From Bacteroidota bacterium (GTDB lineage: Bacteria; Bacteroidota; Bacteroidia; B-17B0; Aurantibacillaceae): a DNA stretch of 64,000 nucleotides. A program made the translations under genes and the position numbers. The notes under the pieces were generated by a model. It was not told where the DNA came from, did no database searches, and was given only the letters and a program-made list of their open reading frames with translations. The stretch spans positions 1-64,000 of the forward strand of contig PLYA01000033.1 in the NCBI GenBank assembly GCA_003153315.1, read 5' to 3'. Below, piece after piece: positions 51,310 to 61,552 of the stretch (position 1 is the first letter of the stretch; each line of letters begins with the position of its first letter).

Positions 51310-54069
51310 ATGAAGAAACTTTTATTCCTCTTTATCGTTATTGCAAGCATAGCTAAGCAAGCACAAGCGCAAATTATTAACACGATTGCTGGTACTGGAG
51401 TAGGGGGGTACACCGGAGATGGTGGACAGGCAACAAACGCAAAGTTATATTATCCAACCGGAGTAGTTATTGATGCTGTAGGAAATTTGTATATAGCTGA
51501 TTATAATAATCAATGTATACGTAAGGTAACTGCTTCGGGGGTTATAACTACGGTTGCAGGAACCGGAACTTTAGGATATGGAGGAGATGGTGGGGCGGCT
51601 ACTGCTGCAAAATTAAATTATCCATTTGGAGTTGCGGTTGATGCAGCAGGAAACCTATATATTGCAGACTATAGTAATCAACGCATACGTAAAGTAACTA
51701 CTTCTGGCGTTATAAGTACTTATGTAGGTAACGGGACACAAGGAGTGTTAGGTGACGGGGGGGCGGCTACTGCTGCAGAATTAACAAATCCATATGGAGT
51801 GGCGTTTGATGCGATAGGAAACCTGTATATAGCTGATGCGAGTAATCGTATACGGAAAGTAACCACTACAGGTATTATAAATACAATAGCTGGAAATGGT
51901 ACGGCAGGTTACAGCGGAGATGGAGGAGTAGCTACTGCTGCAGAATTAAATTTTCCAGACGGTGTAGCGATTGATGCAATAGGTAATGTGTATATAGCTG
52001 ATTATAGTAATCAACGAATACGCAAAGTAACTTCTGCGGGGATTATAAGCACAGTTGCCGGAACTGGAACAGCAGGATATGCTGGTGATGGGGCTATAGC
52101 TACTGCTGCAGAATTATATTGGCCAAATGGAGTAGCTACTGATGCGACTGGAAATTTGTATATAGCTGATTACAATAATAATCGAATACGCATGGTAAAT
52201 ACATTAGGTATAATAAGCACTATAGCCGGAAATGGTATACCTGGTCACACGGGAGATGGAGGACAAGCAACAGCTGCAGAAATACAAGGTCCAGCTGGAG
52301 TAGCCATTGATGCCGTCGGTAATTTATACATTGGTGATCAAAGTAATAATAAAGTACGTAAGATAGCTCTTGTATTATCGATAACGGCAAATCCAGCTTC
52401 AATATGTTTTGGCGGCACAACTACCCTAACGGCAAGCGGAGCTACTACGTATAGTTGGTCTCCGGCAACAAGTTTAAGTGCTACCACAGGTAGTATGGTT
52501 ACTGCCAGTCCAACGGTTACTACTACGTATACGGTTATGGGTACAACAGGTGCTTCAACCGTAAGCACGGCAGTAACGGTTAGTGTTAATCCTTTGCCTT
52601 CTTATACTTTAGCAGCTAATATTTATACAATATGCGATGGTGGCTCGGTTACTTTTACTGTTAGTGGCGCAAGTACTTATACTTGGGTGCCTGCTTCATC
52701 ATTAACAGGGGCAAATACAGCCAACCCAACAGCAAGCCCAACTACTACAACCATTTATAGTGTAACGGGTACAAATAGTTTTGGTTGTACTAATGCAACA
52801 GCTGCAACGGTTACGGTTAATGTGGTTCCACCACCTAATTTAATTTTAAGTTCAAATTCTTATACAATATGTAATGGCAGTTCGCAAGGTCTTTTCGTTA
52901 GCGGAGCCAGTACCTATACATGGACGCCCGCTTCATCCTTAACAGGGGCAAATACAGCCAACCCAACAGCCAGTCCAACCACCACAACTATTTATACTGT
53001 AAGCGGCACGGCCAGTGGTTGTGCGCCAAGCGCCCCCGTAATTGTTACGGTAGTGGTTAATCCTTTGCCAACGGTATCAATTTTTCTTGGTGGTAGTAAT
53101 CCAATGTGTTTAGGCTCTTTAGATTCCTTAACGGCAAGTCATATGTTACCGGGTACTACTTATAGTTGGATGCCTGCAAATTCTTATACCGTAAATCCAA
53201 CATATCCATATCAGGTTGCTATAAGCCCAACTATAAATACCACCTACACTGTAATAGCTAATTATAGTGGCTGTGTTAGTTCGCCGGCAGTGTTAACGGT
53301 AGCAGTTAAAACGTCACCTGTTAGTACAGGTAGTATTACGGGCACATCACCTGTTTGCCTAGACAACACCATTGGTGGTGGAATACCACCTTACATAGGA
53401 GGACTTACTTACAATTGGAATATTACAGCAGGAGGGGTTATTCTTTCAGGGCAAGGAACTACGTCCGTTACGGTTAACGTGCCAACAAGCGGCACTTATA
53501 CTTTATCTGTAATCTCATCTAATGCATGCGGTATAAGTGCACCGGCTACGTTTCCTATTATTGTAAATCCTTTACCAACCGTTACTTGCTCGGCAACCCC
53601 TGATACAATTTTGGTAGGCTCTTCTTCTATATTAAATGCTTCGGGCGCTACTACTTATTCATGGGCACCGGCAGCAACTTTAAGTGCTGTTACCGGCAAT
53701 TCAGTAGTTGCAACCCCTATTGTTGCAACTTGCTATACCGTTCTTGCAACAGATGGAAACGGATGTGAAGCCACATGTAATATTTGTGTTCATGTGAATA
53801 ATTCAACAGGCATTAGTAAATTGGTGGGTAGTAATGATATTACTATTTATCCCAACCCTGCTAAAGATGTGCTAAATGTTGAATACTTAATGGTAAATGC
53901 AAACAGCACTTTAGTAATGACAGATATGTTGGGTAATACGATAAAGCAAGTTCCATTCCATACACAACACTTAACATTCAATATTAGCGACTTAGGTGAG
54001 GGTGTATATAATATAAGCATCATCAGTAATGAGGGTATAATTAATAAGAGAATAGTAATAGTTAAATAA
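51310..54069 (+). CDS. Type IX-secreted NHL-repeat and Ig-like protein
   Basis: The preferred start is MKKLLFLFIVIASIAKQAQA, a signal peptide (the track adds 14 residues). Residues about 20-360 contain six NHL blades (NLYIADYNNQCIRKVTASGV pattern, with TVAGTGTxGYxGDGG linkers). About five PKD/Ig-like modules follow (CFGGTTTLTASGATTYSWSP). The C-terminus (ITIYPNPAKDVLNVEYLMVN, then GVYNISIISNEGIINKRIVI) is a type IX sorting domain. It is expected to be exported and attached to the cell surface. Repeated modules are very similar at the DNA level. It is 72 bp before another type IX protein. Confidence 0.9.
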   Translation: MKKLLFLFIVIASIAKQAQAQIINTIAGTGVGGYTGDGGQATNAKLYYPTGVVIDAVGNLYIADYNNQCIRKVTASGVITTVAGTGTLGYGGDGGAATAAKLNYPFGVAVDAAGNLYIADYSNQRIRKVTTSGVISTYVGNGTQGVLGDGGAATAAELTNPYGVAFDAIGNLYIADASNRIRKVTTTGIINTIAGNGTAGYSGDGGVATAAELNFPDGVAIDAIGNVYIADYSNQRIRKVTSAGIISTVAGTGTAGYAGDGAIATAAELYWPNGVATDATGNLYIADYNNNRIRMVNTLGIISTIAGNGIPGHTGDGGQATAAEIQGPAGVAIDAVGNLYIGDQSNNKVRKIALVLSITANPASICFGGTTTLTASGATTYSWSPATSLSATTGSMVTASPTVTTTYTVMGTTGASTVSTAVTVSVNPLPSYTLAANIYTICDGGSVTFTVSGASTYTWVPASSLTGANTANPTASPTTTTIYSVTGTNSFGCTNATAATVTVNVVPPPNLILSSNSYTICNGSSQGLFVSGASTYTWTPASSLTGANTANPTASPTTTTIYTVSGTASGCAPSAPVIVTVVVNPLPTVSIFLGGSNPMCLGSLDSLTASHMLPGTTYSWMPANSYTVNPTYPYQVAISPTINTTYTVIANYSGCVSSPAVLTVAVKTSPVSTGSITGTSPVCLDNTIGGGIPPYIGGLTYNWNITAGGVILSGQGTTSVTVNVPTSGTYTLSVISSNACGISAPATFPIIVNPLPTVTCSATPDTILVGSSSILNASGATTYSWAPAATLSAVTGNSVVATPIVATCYTVLATDGNGCEATCNICVHVNNSTGISKLVGSNDITIYPNPAKDVLNVEYLMVNANSTLVMTDMLGNTIKQVPFHTQHLTFNISDLGEGVYNISIISNEGIINKRIVIVK

Positions 54070-54141
54070 ACTCTAAAACTAAATCAGCCGAGCAAAGCGA
54101 ATACATGAGTACAATTAAACAATAACTAAAAAAACGAATAA

Positions 54142-56544
54142 ATGAAGAAAATACTATTTACGTCCGCCGTAGCATTTACCATAAATATTTTTGCACAACA
54201 ACATACCGATGCAAGAAAGGCAGAATCAGCCGGTTATTTTATTCACCCATTAAGTACCACAGCAGGTATTGTTGCTGCAGATAACTTTGGCTCTGTTATT
54301 TACTTGGTGCAAAAGCAGGGAGTAAAAAGGCTGGTTACCTCACCCGGATGTGGCAGATACTTTATGTTATCTCCCGATAAATCTAAAATAGGTTTTAAAC
54401 AAATAAACGAAGATGGCACACAAACTCCTTCTCTATTTGATTTAGAAACAAGTAGTATCACTGCTTTGGCAAAACCTGCTTCACTTTGCGGACAGCCAAG
54501 TTTTAGCACAAATGGCAAGATGGTTTTCACCATAGGTAATGAATTGAATATAGTGGATGGCAATAACACAAAAACATTTAATCTGGGTGTTTATGCGAAC
54601 ATTACTCCTGTTTCACCCGAGGGCAATTATGTAATTTATAACAACGATAACGACCGTTTGTTTATGATTGATTTAATAACCGGAGTGTCTAAACAAATTA
54701 CCGACAGTAAGCGCGGGTATGCTTTTCCGCAATGGTCGCCCGATGGCAACAAGGTTGCTTATTCAACTCTATCAGGCACTATACTGGTTTGGAATAAAGC
54801 AACAGGCAAAACCTATACAATAGGCGAAGGACAAAATGTTTCATGGTCTGATGATTCACAATACATTATATATAATCGCACGGAGGTTGCCAACTTTGTA
54901 TATAGCGGGTCTGATATTATTATGGCATCGTTTGATGGAACCAACATGCATAATATTTCAAGCACAACCGATGTAAATGAAATAGCCCCTTCTTTTGGCG
55001 CTAACAATACCATACTATACAGCAACTTTGATAAACAGGAAATAGTAACGGCAACTTTTGATACACAGAACTCATTATTAAAAGATAAAAGGAGTATAAC
55101 CAAATATACACCTGAGTTATCAGGCAATAAAAACTTCCGCCAGTCAAATGCAAATGCAGTTAATTCAACACAATCTATAGTAACTATAGCTGGCACCGTT
55201 CCTTATGTTAATCAGGTTTATGATGCCCCTACATGGGATGATGGTTATTGCTCTTGCGCCCCTACCAGTGCCCTTATGACTATGTTGTATTATAACCGTT
55301 TGCCCAAATGGCCTACGTCGGTGAATCATGGTTTATCAACAGACCCTCATATAAGTAATTATGGTTCTTATGTGGCAGATGAATACAGATATAATACGGC
55401 TTTTTATGATGTTTCTGCTGTTACTTGTCCTAGCTATAATTCTGCATGGGGAGGTCACGGCTATATGTGGAATGGCAGTAATAGTCCTGCAACAATGATG
55501 TCGCCTTATGTTCAGCATCATAATGTAACATCCGTTTATAACGACACCATGACATATGCAGGCATTAAGGCAGAAATAAACAACAACTATCCTTACTCTA
55601 TGTGTAATACGCTTTCAAGCGACGGGCATGTTACAGTTGCTATTGGGTATGTAAATGCACAACATACATTTATATTTAACGACCCTTATGGAAACAAAAA
55701 TACAGGCACATGGCCTAATCCAACCGGACAAAGTTCTTATTACGATTGGCCTGCCTATAACAACGGTTATCAGAACCTGAATACCATAGATTGGATGGTA
55801 ACATCTGAATCAACCCACCTTACCTATAGCGACACCCTTATAGATGATGTTAACTATAATAACGGATTTTATATTTATAACCAGGGTAATGCGCTTATGA
55901 GGTATTATCAGGATAGTGAAACTGGGGGGTATGGTACTTTCTCTCATTGGTGGTGGACCTATTCAACATCTTCTGCTACAGTTGATACTTGTTATGTAAA
56001 ATGGACACCAAATTTACCAACCACCGGAAACTATCAGGTTTATGCTTATGTTCCGTCTTCGGGTGCAACGGCAACTGCCGCAAAATATAAAGTATACTAT
56101 AGCGGTGGTAACCAAACAGTAGCAGTTAATCAGGCAACTCATGCAGGGCAATGGGTTTCGTTGGGCACATTTCCTTTTTTGATGAATGATACAAATGGAT
56201 ATGTTCGTTTAGGAGACGCTACTGGAACCGGTGGACAGGTACTTGCTTTTGATGCTGTGAAATGGAGTTATAGAGCATCTACAACAGGCATTAGCAAAAT
56301 AGTTGATGCTGATAATCTGATAAACATTTACCCTAATCCAAACAACGGTAATTTTGTTATAGAATCATACAGTAATGAAAAACAAATTATGCAATTATAT
56401 GACATAAACGGAAAGCTTGTTTTAAGTCAAACTATAAACGGTAATACAAGTATAAATGCCAACAGCCTATCTGAAGGTATTTATAATATCAGTATTATTG
56501 GCAATCAAGGTGTGGTGAATAAGAGATTGGTTATTGTAAGATAA
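54142..56544 (+). CDS. Type IX-secreted protein with beta-propeller and C39-like peptidase domain
   Basis: An 800-residue protein with a signal peptide (ILFTSAVAFTINIFAQ). Residues about 45-330 are TolB/WD40-like beta-propeller blades (SPDKSKIGFK, FPQWSPDGNKVAYS, SWSDDSQYIIYN). Residues about 365-540 are a C39-type papain-like domain with Cys in CSCAPTSALMTMLYY, His in DGHVTVAIGYV and Asp/Asn in FNDPYGNKN. A galactose-binding-like domain follows (about 590-710) and then the sorting tail (IYPNPNNGNFVIESY, NKRLVIVR). It is probably a surface or secreted peptidase. It may share a transcript with the NHL protein. Confidence 0.87.
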   Translation: MKKILFTSAVAFTINIFAQQHTDARKAESAGYFIHPLSTTAGIVAADNFGSVIYLVQKQGVKRLVTSPGCGRYFMLSPDKSKIGFKQINEDGTQTPSLFDLETSSITALAKPASLCGQPSFSTNGKMVFTIGNELNIVDGNNTKTFNLGVYANITPVSPEGNYVIYNNDNDRLFMIDLITGVSKQITDSKRGYAFPQWSPDGNKVAYSTLSGTILVWNKATGKTYTIGEGQNVSWSDDSQYIIYNRTEVANFVYSGSDIIMASFDGTNMHNISSTTDVNEIAPSFGANNTILYSNFDKQEIVTATFDTQNSLLKDKRSITKYTPELSGNKNFRQSNANAVNSTQSIVTIAGTVPYVNQVYDAPTWDDGYCSCAPTSALMTMLYYNRLPKWPTSVNHGLSTDPHISNYGSYVADEYRYNTAFYDVSAVTCPSYNSAWGGHGYMWNGSNSPATMMSPYVQHHNVTSVYNDTMTYAGIKAEINNNYPYSMCNTLSSDGHVTVAIGYVNAQHTFIFNDPYGNKNTGTWPNPTGQSSYYDWPAYNNGYQNLNTIDWMVTSESTHLTYSDTLIDDVNYNNGFYIYNQGNALMRYYQDSETGGYGTFSHWWWTYSTSSATVDTCYVKWTPNLPTTGNYQVYAYVPSSGATATAAKYKVYYSGGNQTVAVNQATHAGQWVSLGTFPFLMNDTNGYVRLGDATGTGGQVLAFDAVKWSYRASTTGISKIVDADNLINIYPNPNNGNFVIESYSNEKQIMQLYDINGKLVLSQTINGNTSINANSLSEGIYNISIIGNQGVVNKRLVIVR

Positions 56545-56547
56545 AAC

Positions 56548-58458
56548 CTACAACGCTTCCTTTTTAATAACATCAACCAAAGAAGGGTCTAATAAAGTAC
56601 TTATATCTCCTAAGTTGGATGTATCTCCTTCGGCTATTTTACGCAGTATACGACGCATAATTTTACCAGAACGTGTTTTAGGCAAGCCTTTTACAAATTG
56701 TATCTTGTCTGGTTTGGCTATGGCGCCAATAATATGACTAACGGTTTGCGCAATATCTTTTCTTGTTAAATCATGATCGTGTGTGCCATCATAAATAACA
56801 TAGGCATAAATACCCTGTCCTTTTATATCGTGTGGGTAACCCACAATAGCACTTTCAATAACACCTGAGTGCATGTTTATCGCATTTTCTAATTCAGCTG
56901 TGCCTATACGATGTCCGCTAACATTCAATACATCATCTACTCTACCTGTAATACGGTAGTTACCTTCTTCATCTCTCAAACAACCATCTCCGGTAAAGTA
57001 TAAACCTTTGTAGGTAGAGAAATAAGTTTGTCTGCAACGTTCGTGGTCGTTATAAGTGGTGCGTATAATTCCCGGCCAAGGGAACTTAATACAAAGGTTT
57101 CCGCTAACGCTATTACCTTCTATTTCTTTTCCGGTCTCATCAACCAGACAAGGTTGTATGCCCGGCAAAGGAAGTGTTGCAAAAGATGGTTTCTGTGGCG
57201 TAACTCCTGCCAGATTAGAAATGAGTGTGCCGCCTGTTTCGGTTTGCCACCAGGTATCTACCACAGGGCATTTTTCTTTGCCAATGTTTTTATAATACCA
57301 CTGCCAAGCCTCTTCATTAATAGGTTCCCCAACTGAACCAAGCACTTGTAGTGAACTTAAATCTTTATTGTTTACCGTATCCAAACCAAAGCTCATTAAG
57401 CTGCGAATAGCTGTGGGCGCAGTGTACAGAATATTTACCTTAAACTTATCTACTACATCCCAAAACCTTCCTGCATCCGGATAGGTAGGAATACCTTCAA
57501 ACATCAAACTGGTAGCGCCTGCACTAAGCGGACCATACACAATATACGTATGCCCGGTTATCCAGCCTATATCGGCTGTACAAAAATGTACTTGTCCGGG
57601 TTTGTATTGAAACACATTTACAAACGTATAGTTAGCCCACACCATATAACCTGCGCAAGTATGTACAACACCCTTAGGTTTGCCTGTAGAGCCCGAAGTA
57701 TACAGAATAAACAACATATCCTCAGCATCCATCTCTACAGCAGGACAAGGAGGATTGCCCTGCGTTTCTACTTTTTTAATTTCATCTTCCCACCAAACAT
57801 CCCTACCTTTAATCATACTCACAGCAGTGCGCGTGCGCGTGCAAACAATAACGCGTTTCACAAACGGACAAGCAATTAGTGCATCATCAATCACACTCTT
57901 TAACGGAATATCTTTTGTGCCCCTAAAAGCTCCGTCGCAGGTAACAATATATTCGGCATGTGCATCCTGTAACCTGTCGCTAATGGCCTGTGCAGAAAAC
58001 CCTCCGAAAATAACCGAATGTATAGCCCCAATACGCGCGCAGGCAAGTGTGGCAATGGCAAGCTCTGGTATCATGCCCATGTATATACAAACGCGGTCTC
58101 CTTTTTTTACGCCGTTGTTTTTTAAAACATTCGCAAAAGCACAAACCTTATCAAACAATTCTTTATAGGTAAGTGTGCGGTGCTGCTCTTTCGGGTTGTT
58201 AGATTCCCATATAATAGCAGGCGTGTTGGCGTTGGTTGCCAAATGCCTGTCCAAACAGTTCTCTGTAATATTCAGCTTTCCGCCCTTAAACCATTTTATG
58301 CTTGGCTCAGTAAAGTTCCATTCCAACACACTGTCCCACTTCTTTTTCCAAGTAAAGTTTTCGGCTACCGATGCCCAAAAGGCTTCAGGCTCTTTTACAC
58401 TTTTAGTATATGCTGCTTTATATTCTTCCAGCGTTTTTATCTGATAGGGGTAAGTCAT
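56548..58458 (-). CDS. acs: Acetyl-CoA synthetase (AMP-forming)
   Basis: A 636-residue enzyme of the adenylate-forming family, with an N-terminal ACAS_N domain. Motifs include ILYTSGSTGKPKGVVHT (P-loop-like), WWQTETGGTLIS, YFTGDGCLRDEEGNYRITGR and the catalytic Lys in KTRSGKIMRRILRKI. It activates acetate with ATP to acetyl-CoA. Length (around 640) is standard. Together with the ADP-forming ligase at 20066 the organism can move acetate both ways. It converges on the C39 gene and is divergent from kynureninase. Confidence 0.95.
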   Translation of the reverse strand: MTYPYQIKTLEEYKAAYTKSVKEPEAFWASVAENFTWKKKWDSVLEWNFTEPSIKWFKGGKLNITENCLDRHLATNANTPAIIWESNNPKEQHRTLTYKELFDKVCAFANVLKNNGVKKGDRVCIYMGMIPELAIATLACARIGAIHSVIFGGFSAQAISDRLQDAHAEYIVTCDGAFRGTKDIPLKSVIDDALIACPFVKRVIVCTRTRTAVSMIKGRDVWWEDEIKKVETQGNPPCPAVEMDAEDMLFILYTSGSTGKPKGVVHTCAGYMVWANYTFVNVFQYKPGQVHFCTADIGWITGHTYIVYGPLSAGATSLMFEGIPTYPDAGRFWDVVDKFKVNILYTAPTAIRSLMSFGLDTVNNKDLSSLQVLGSVGEPINEEAWQWYYKNIGKEKCPVVDTWWQTETGGTLISNLAGVTPQKPSFATLPLPGIQPCLVDETGKEIEGNSVSGNLCIKFPWPGIIRTTYNDHERCRQTYFSTYKGLYFTGDGCLRDEEGNYRITGRVDDVLNVSGHRIGTAELENAINMHSGVIESAIVGYPHDIKGQGIYAYVIYDGTHDHDLTRKDIAQTVSHIIGAIAKPDKIQFVKGLPKTRSGKIMRRILRKIAEGDTSNLGDISTLLDPSLVDVIKKEAL

Positions 58459-58566
58459 AGTTATTATGATTAAGAAATTACTACCACGAAAGTATAGTAT
58501 TGAATAGTGTTTTTAAAATAAAAAATTACTTATTTTGAAGAATAATATTTACTACCTACTTCAAAT

Positions 58567-59838
58567 ATGGAAAACACGTTAGCTTATGCACAGGCGCAGG
58601 ATAAGAATGATGAACTGAAGGATTTTCGTCAGCGTTTTTATTTCCCAAGACTGAATAACAAGTTTGTGATTTATTTTACGGGCAACTCATTGGGGCTTCA
58701 GCCAAAAACCACGCAAGATTATGTGCTGAATGAGCTGGAAGACTGGGCAAGCTTTGGTGTAGAGGGGCATTTTCATGCACGCAACCCCTGGTTCTCGTAC
58801 CATGAAATTCTTACTGAAAAGACTGCGAAGATTGTTGGCGCCTTGCCGCAGGAGGTAGTGATGATGAACCAGCTTACAGTTAATCTGCATTTGCTTTTGG
58901 TTTCCTTTTACCGTCCTACTAAGCAACGTTATAAGATAATTTGCGAGGCTAAGGCTTTTCCGTCTGATTTATATGCCTTGCAATCGCAGGTTAAGTTTCA
59001 TGGCTTTAATTATAAAGATGCGCTGATAGAAATTGAGCCTCGCGAAGGGGAGAAGAGTTTGCGCACGGAGGATATTCTAAAGGCTATTGAAGAGAACAAA
59101 AATGAATTGGCGGTAGTTTTATTTGGTGGCATAAATTATTACAGCGGACATGTATTGGATATGAAAACCATTATTGAAGCGGCTCATAAAGCCGGCGCCT
59201 ATTGTGGTTTTGATTTGGCACATGCTGCCGGAAACATAAAATTGCATCTGCACGACTGGCAGGTTGATTTTGCCTGCTGGTGCAGTTATAAATATTTAAA
59301 TGCAGGTCCGGGTTCTGTGGCAGGAGCATTTGTACACGAAAAGCATTTACGCAATTTTGATTTGCCTTTGTTTGCCGGTTGGTGGGGACATGATAAGGAA
59401 ACCCGTTTTAAAATGGAACCTGAGTTTATACCCATGCCTACTGCAGAAAGATGGCAGTTAAGCAATGCGCCGGTTTTATCTATGGCGGCTTACAAAGCAT
59501 CGTTGGATATTTTTGATGAAGCAGGCATGGATAGACTAACCGCTAAAAGTAAGCGACTTACTGGTTATTTAGAGTTTATAATTAATCAGGTAAATGGCCT
59601 AACAGATACACCCGAGAAATACTTTGAAGTGATAACACCTGCTGAAGAAAGAAGCTGTCAGCTTTCTATGGTGCCGCATGGCAGAGGAAAAGAATTGTTT
59701 AACCAACTTACTGCACATGGCGTTATTGCCGATTGGCGCGAGCCTGATGTAATTCGCATGGCGCCTGTTCCTTTATACAATTCCTTTGAGGATGTGTTTC
59801 AATTCGGACAAATTTTGTTGCATCTTTGCGCTAAATAA
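58567..59838 (+). CDS. kynU: Kynureninase
   Basis: A 423-residue PLP enzyme: YFTGNSLGLQPKTTQDYVLN, the cofactor region GFDLAHAAGNIKLHLHDWQV and the Schiff-base Lys in CWCSYKYLNAGPGSVAGAF are typical of kynureninase. It cleaves kynurenine or 3-hydroxykynurenine to (hydroxy)anthranilate and alanine, in tryptophan degradation or de novo NAD synthesis. No other kyn gene is in the window. It is 6 bp upstream of the HMA lipoprotein and the barrel gene, so the three may form an operon by position only. Confidence 0.94.
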   Translation: MENTLAYAQAQDKNDELKDFRQRFYFPRLNNKFVIYFTGNSLGLQPKTTQDYVLNELEDWASFGVEGHFHARNPWFSYHEILTEKTAKIVGALPQEVVMMNQLTVNLHLLLVSFYRPTKQRYKIICEAKAFPSDLYALQSQVKFHGFNYKDALIEIEPREGEKSLRTEDILKAIEENKNELAVVLFGGINYYSGHVLDMKTIIEAAHKAGAYCGFDLAHAAGNIKLHLHDWQVDFACWCSYKYLNAGPGSVAGAFVHEKHLRNFDLPLFAGWWGHDKETRFKMEPEFIPMPTAERWQLSNAPVLSMAAYKASLDIFDEAGMDRLTAKSKRLTGYLEFIINQVNGLTDTPEKYFEVITPAEERSCQLSMVPHGRGKELFNQLTAHGVIADWREPDVIRMAPVPLYNSFEDVFQFGQILLHLCAK

Positions 59839-59844
59839 ATAGTC

Positions 59845-60231
59845 ATGAAGAAGTTCTCAATTTTGTTTTTATTTACTGTTATTCTATTTGCCTGTGGCGA
59901 ACATAAAGAACAAGAGCAAGCAAAAGATTTGGGTATTATAGAAACACATCCAGTGCATGGGTCTATTACGCAGGCAAGTTTTAAAGTGTGGGGCAATTGC
60001 GAAACCTGTAAAGACAATATTGAAACAGCAGCTCGTTTTAAAGGAGTTACTTTTTGCAGTTGGGATACTGCCACTAAAGTTTGTATCGTAACATACGATA
60101 GCAGAGAAACTAATATAGATGCCATTGAAAAAGCCATTGCCGCTGCCGGATATGATAACATGGCATATAAGGGTGATGATAAGGCATATGAGGAGCTACC
60201 TACCTGCTGCCAGTATGAGAGAAAGAAATAA
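59845..60231 (+). CDS. Lipoprotein with heavy-metal-associated (HMA) domain
   Basis: A 128-residue lipoprotein (FTVILFACGEHK, lipobox Cys about 17). The HMA domain spans about 48-115, with the metal site KVWGNCETCKDNIETA (CxxC in place of the MxCxxC form) and the later AAGYDNMAYKGDD. It may bind copper or another soft metal in the periplasm. It starts 6 bp after kynureninase and overlaps the barrel gene by 17 bp. The C-terminus (LPTCCQYERKK) adds a vicinal Cys pair. Confidence 0.85.
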   Translation: MKKFSILFLFTVILFACGEHKEQEQAKDLGIIETHPVHGSITQASFKVWGNCETCKDNIETAARFKGVTFCSWDTATKVCIVTYDSRETNIDAIEKAIAAAGYDNMAYKGDDKAYEELPTCCQYERKK

Positions 60232-61537
60232 AGTATTTCTTATTATTTTACTCATACTAGTAATAAGTAAAATAAAAGCTCAACAACAAGATTCAATTAA
60301 ACTACCTTTTGTCATTGCAAAAGAAAAACGCTTACCTGATGATGAGCTTGCTGAGAAAAAGGAAGGCATTTACATTACCGGTGTACCCGATTTAAGCTCT
60401 GACCCCATTAACGGATTTGGGGCAGGGGCAGAGGGCTCTTTGTTTTTTAACGGCAAGAAAAAAGATCCCTTTTTTGCTTATACACCTTATAGAGCTGAGA
60501 TTGATTTAGCCGTATTTGTAACAACCAAGTTGCAAAGAGAAGTTAAGTTGACTTGGGATATCCCTTACATCTTTAATACCAAATGGCGTTTGCGTGGCGA
60601 AGCAGCCTATGAAGTAAATCCTAATCTATTATACTTCGGCATTACCGAAAAAAGCCTTATCCCATTGGTTAATCCGCAAACAGGTACTGGATATTCTTCT
60701 TATAATGATTATAATAATAGTTTAAAAAATATTAGTGCTTATTATAATACCTATACCAAAAAGGAAGCTGTGTTAAATGTCAGCATGGAGCGTTCTTTTT
60801 ATGAAGGCCGATTGCGCACGCTTGTGGGATATGAAATTGGAAGCGTTAATCTTTCAACTCCACTTAATTCAAATTCTTTCTTAGAACAGGATGCTAACGC
60901 AAAAAACATAGTCGGTTTCGGACAGAACTTAATAACCTTTGCACAGCTTGGTTTAATTTATGATACCCGCGATTTAGAAACCGACCCCAGTAAAGGTTCT
61001 TTTGCAGAGTTAACAAATGAGTTATCTTTAATAGCATTAGGTTCTCAATATAACTTCAATAAAACCTTTTTCCATTATAATATCTATCAGCCTGTTTTAC
61101 CAAAAATATTTAAACGTGTAACTTTTGCAGGACGAATTGCCATGGGTTATACACAAGGGAATGCCCCTTTTTATGAATATCAGGATGAGTGGAGTTCTGA
61201 AGGAAGTATTGAGGGTTTGGGCGGAGGCTCTACGCTACGGGGTTATAAGCAAAGCCGCTTCTTAGGGCGAGTTATGAATTTTAACAACTTTGAATTACGT
61301 TGCCGTTTTGCTCAATGCAAAATATTAAAACAATATCTTGCTTTTAGTGCTGTTCCGTTTTTTGATGTAGGTGGTGTGTGGGATAATTTAAGCCGTTTAA
61401 ATCATACAGAGAATTTCAGATACTCTGAAGGACTTGGACTGCGCATTGCCTGGAACGTAAATACAATACTTCGTTTTGATTATGCACTTTCTCAAGAAGA
61501 CAGACAATTCTTCTTTTCCTTAGGGCATGCATTTTAG
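60215..61537 (+). CDS. BamA/TamA-type outer-membrane beta-barrel (surface antigen) protein
   Basis: The preferred start is MRERNKVFLIILLILVISKI, a signal peptide; earlier Mets of the track lie in the HMA gene. The 440-residue protein has a bacterial surface antigen barrel: GLIYDTRDLETDPSKGSFAE, LGGGSTLRGYKQSRFLGR (the conserved GGxxxLRGY loop) and a last strand RQFFFSLGHAF ending in Phe. No POTRA domains are present, so it is a short Omp85-like barrel of unknown role. Overlap with the HMA lipoprotein suggests joint expression. Confidence 0.85.
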   Translation: MRERNKVFLIILLILVISKIKAQQQDSIKLPFVIAKEKRLPDDELAEKKEGIYITGVPDLSSDPINGFGAGAEGSLFFNGKKKDPFFAYTPYRAEIDLAVFVTTKLQREVKLTWDIPYIFNTKWRLRGEAAYEVNPNLLYFGITEKSLIPLVNPQTGTGYSSYNDYNNSLKNISAYYNTYTKKEAVLNVSMERSFYEGRLRTLVGYEIGSVNLSTPLNSNSFLEQDANAKNIVGFGQNLITFAQLGLIYDTRDLETDPSKGSFAELTNELSLIALGSQYNFNKTFFHYNIYQPVLPKIFKRVTFAGRIAMGYTQGNAPFYEYQDEWSSEGSIEGLGGGSTLRGYKQSRFLGRVMNFNNFELRCRFAQCKILKQYLAFSAVPFFDVGGVWDNLSRLNHTENFRYSEGLGLRIAWNVNTILRFDYALSQEDRQFFFSLGHAF

Positions 61538-61552
61538 CTGCAAGTAAATCCT

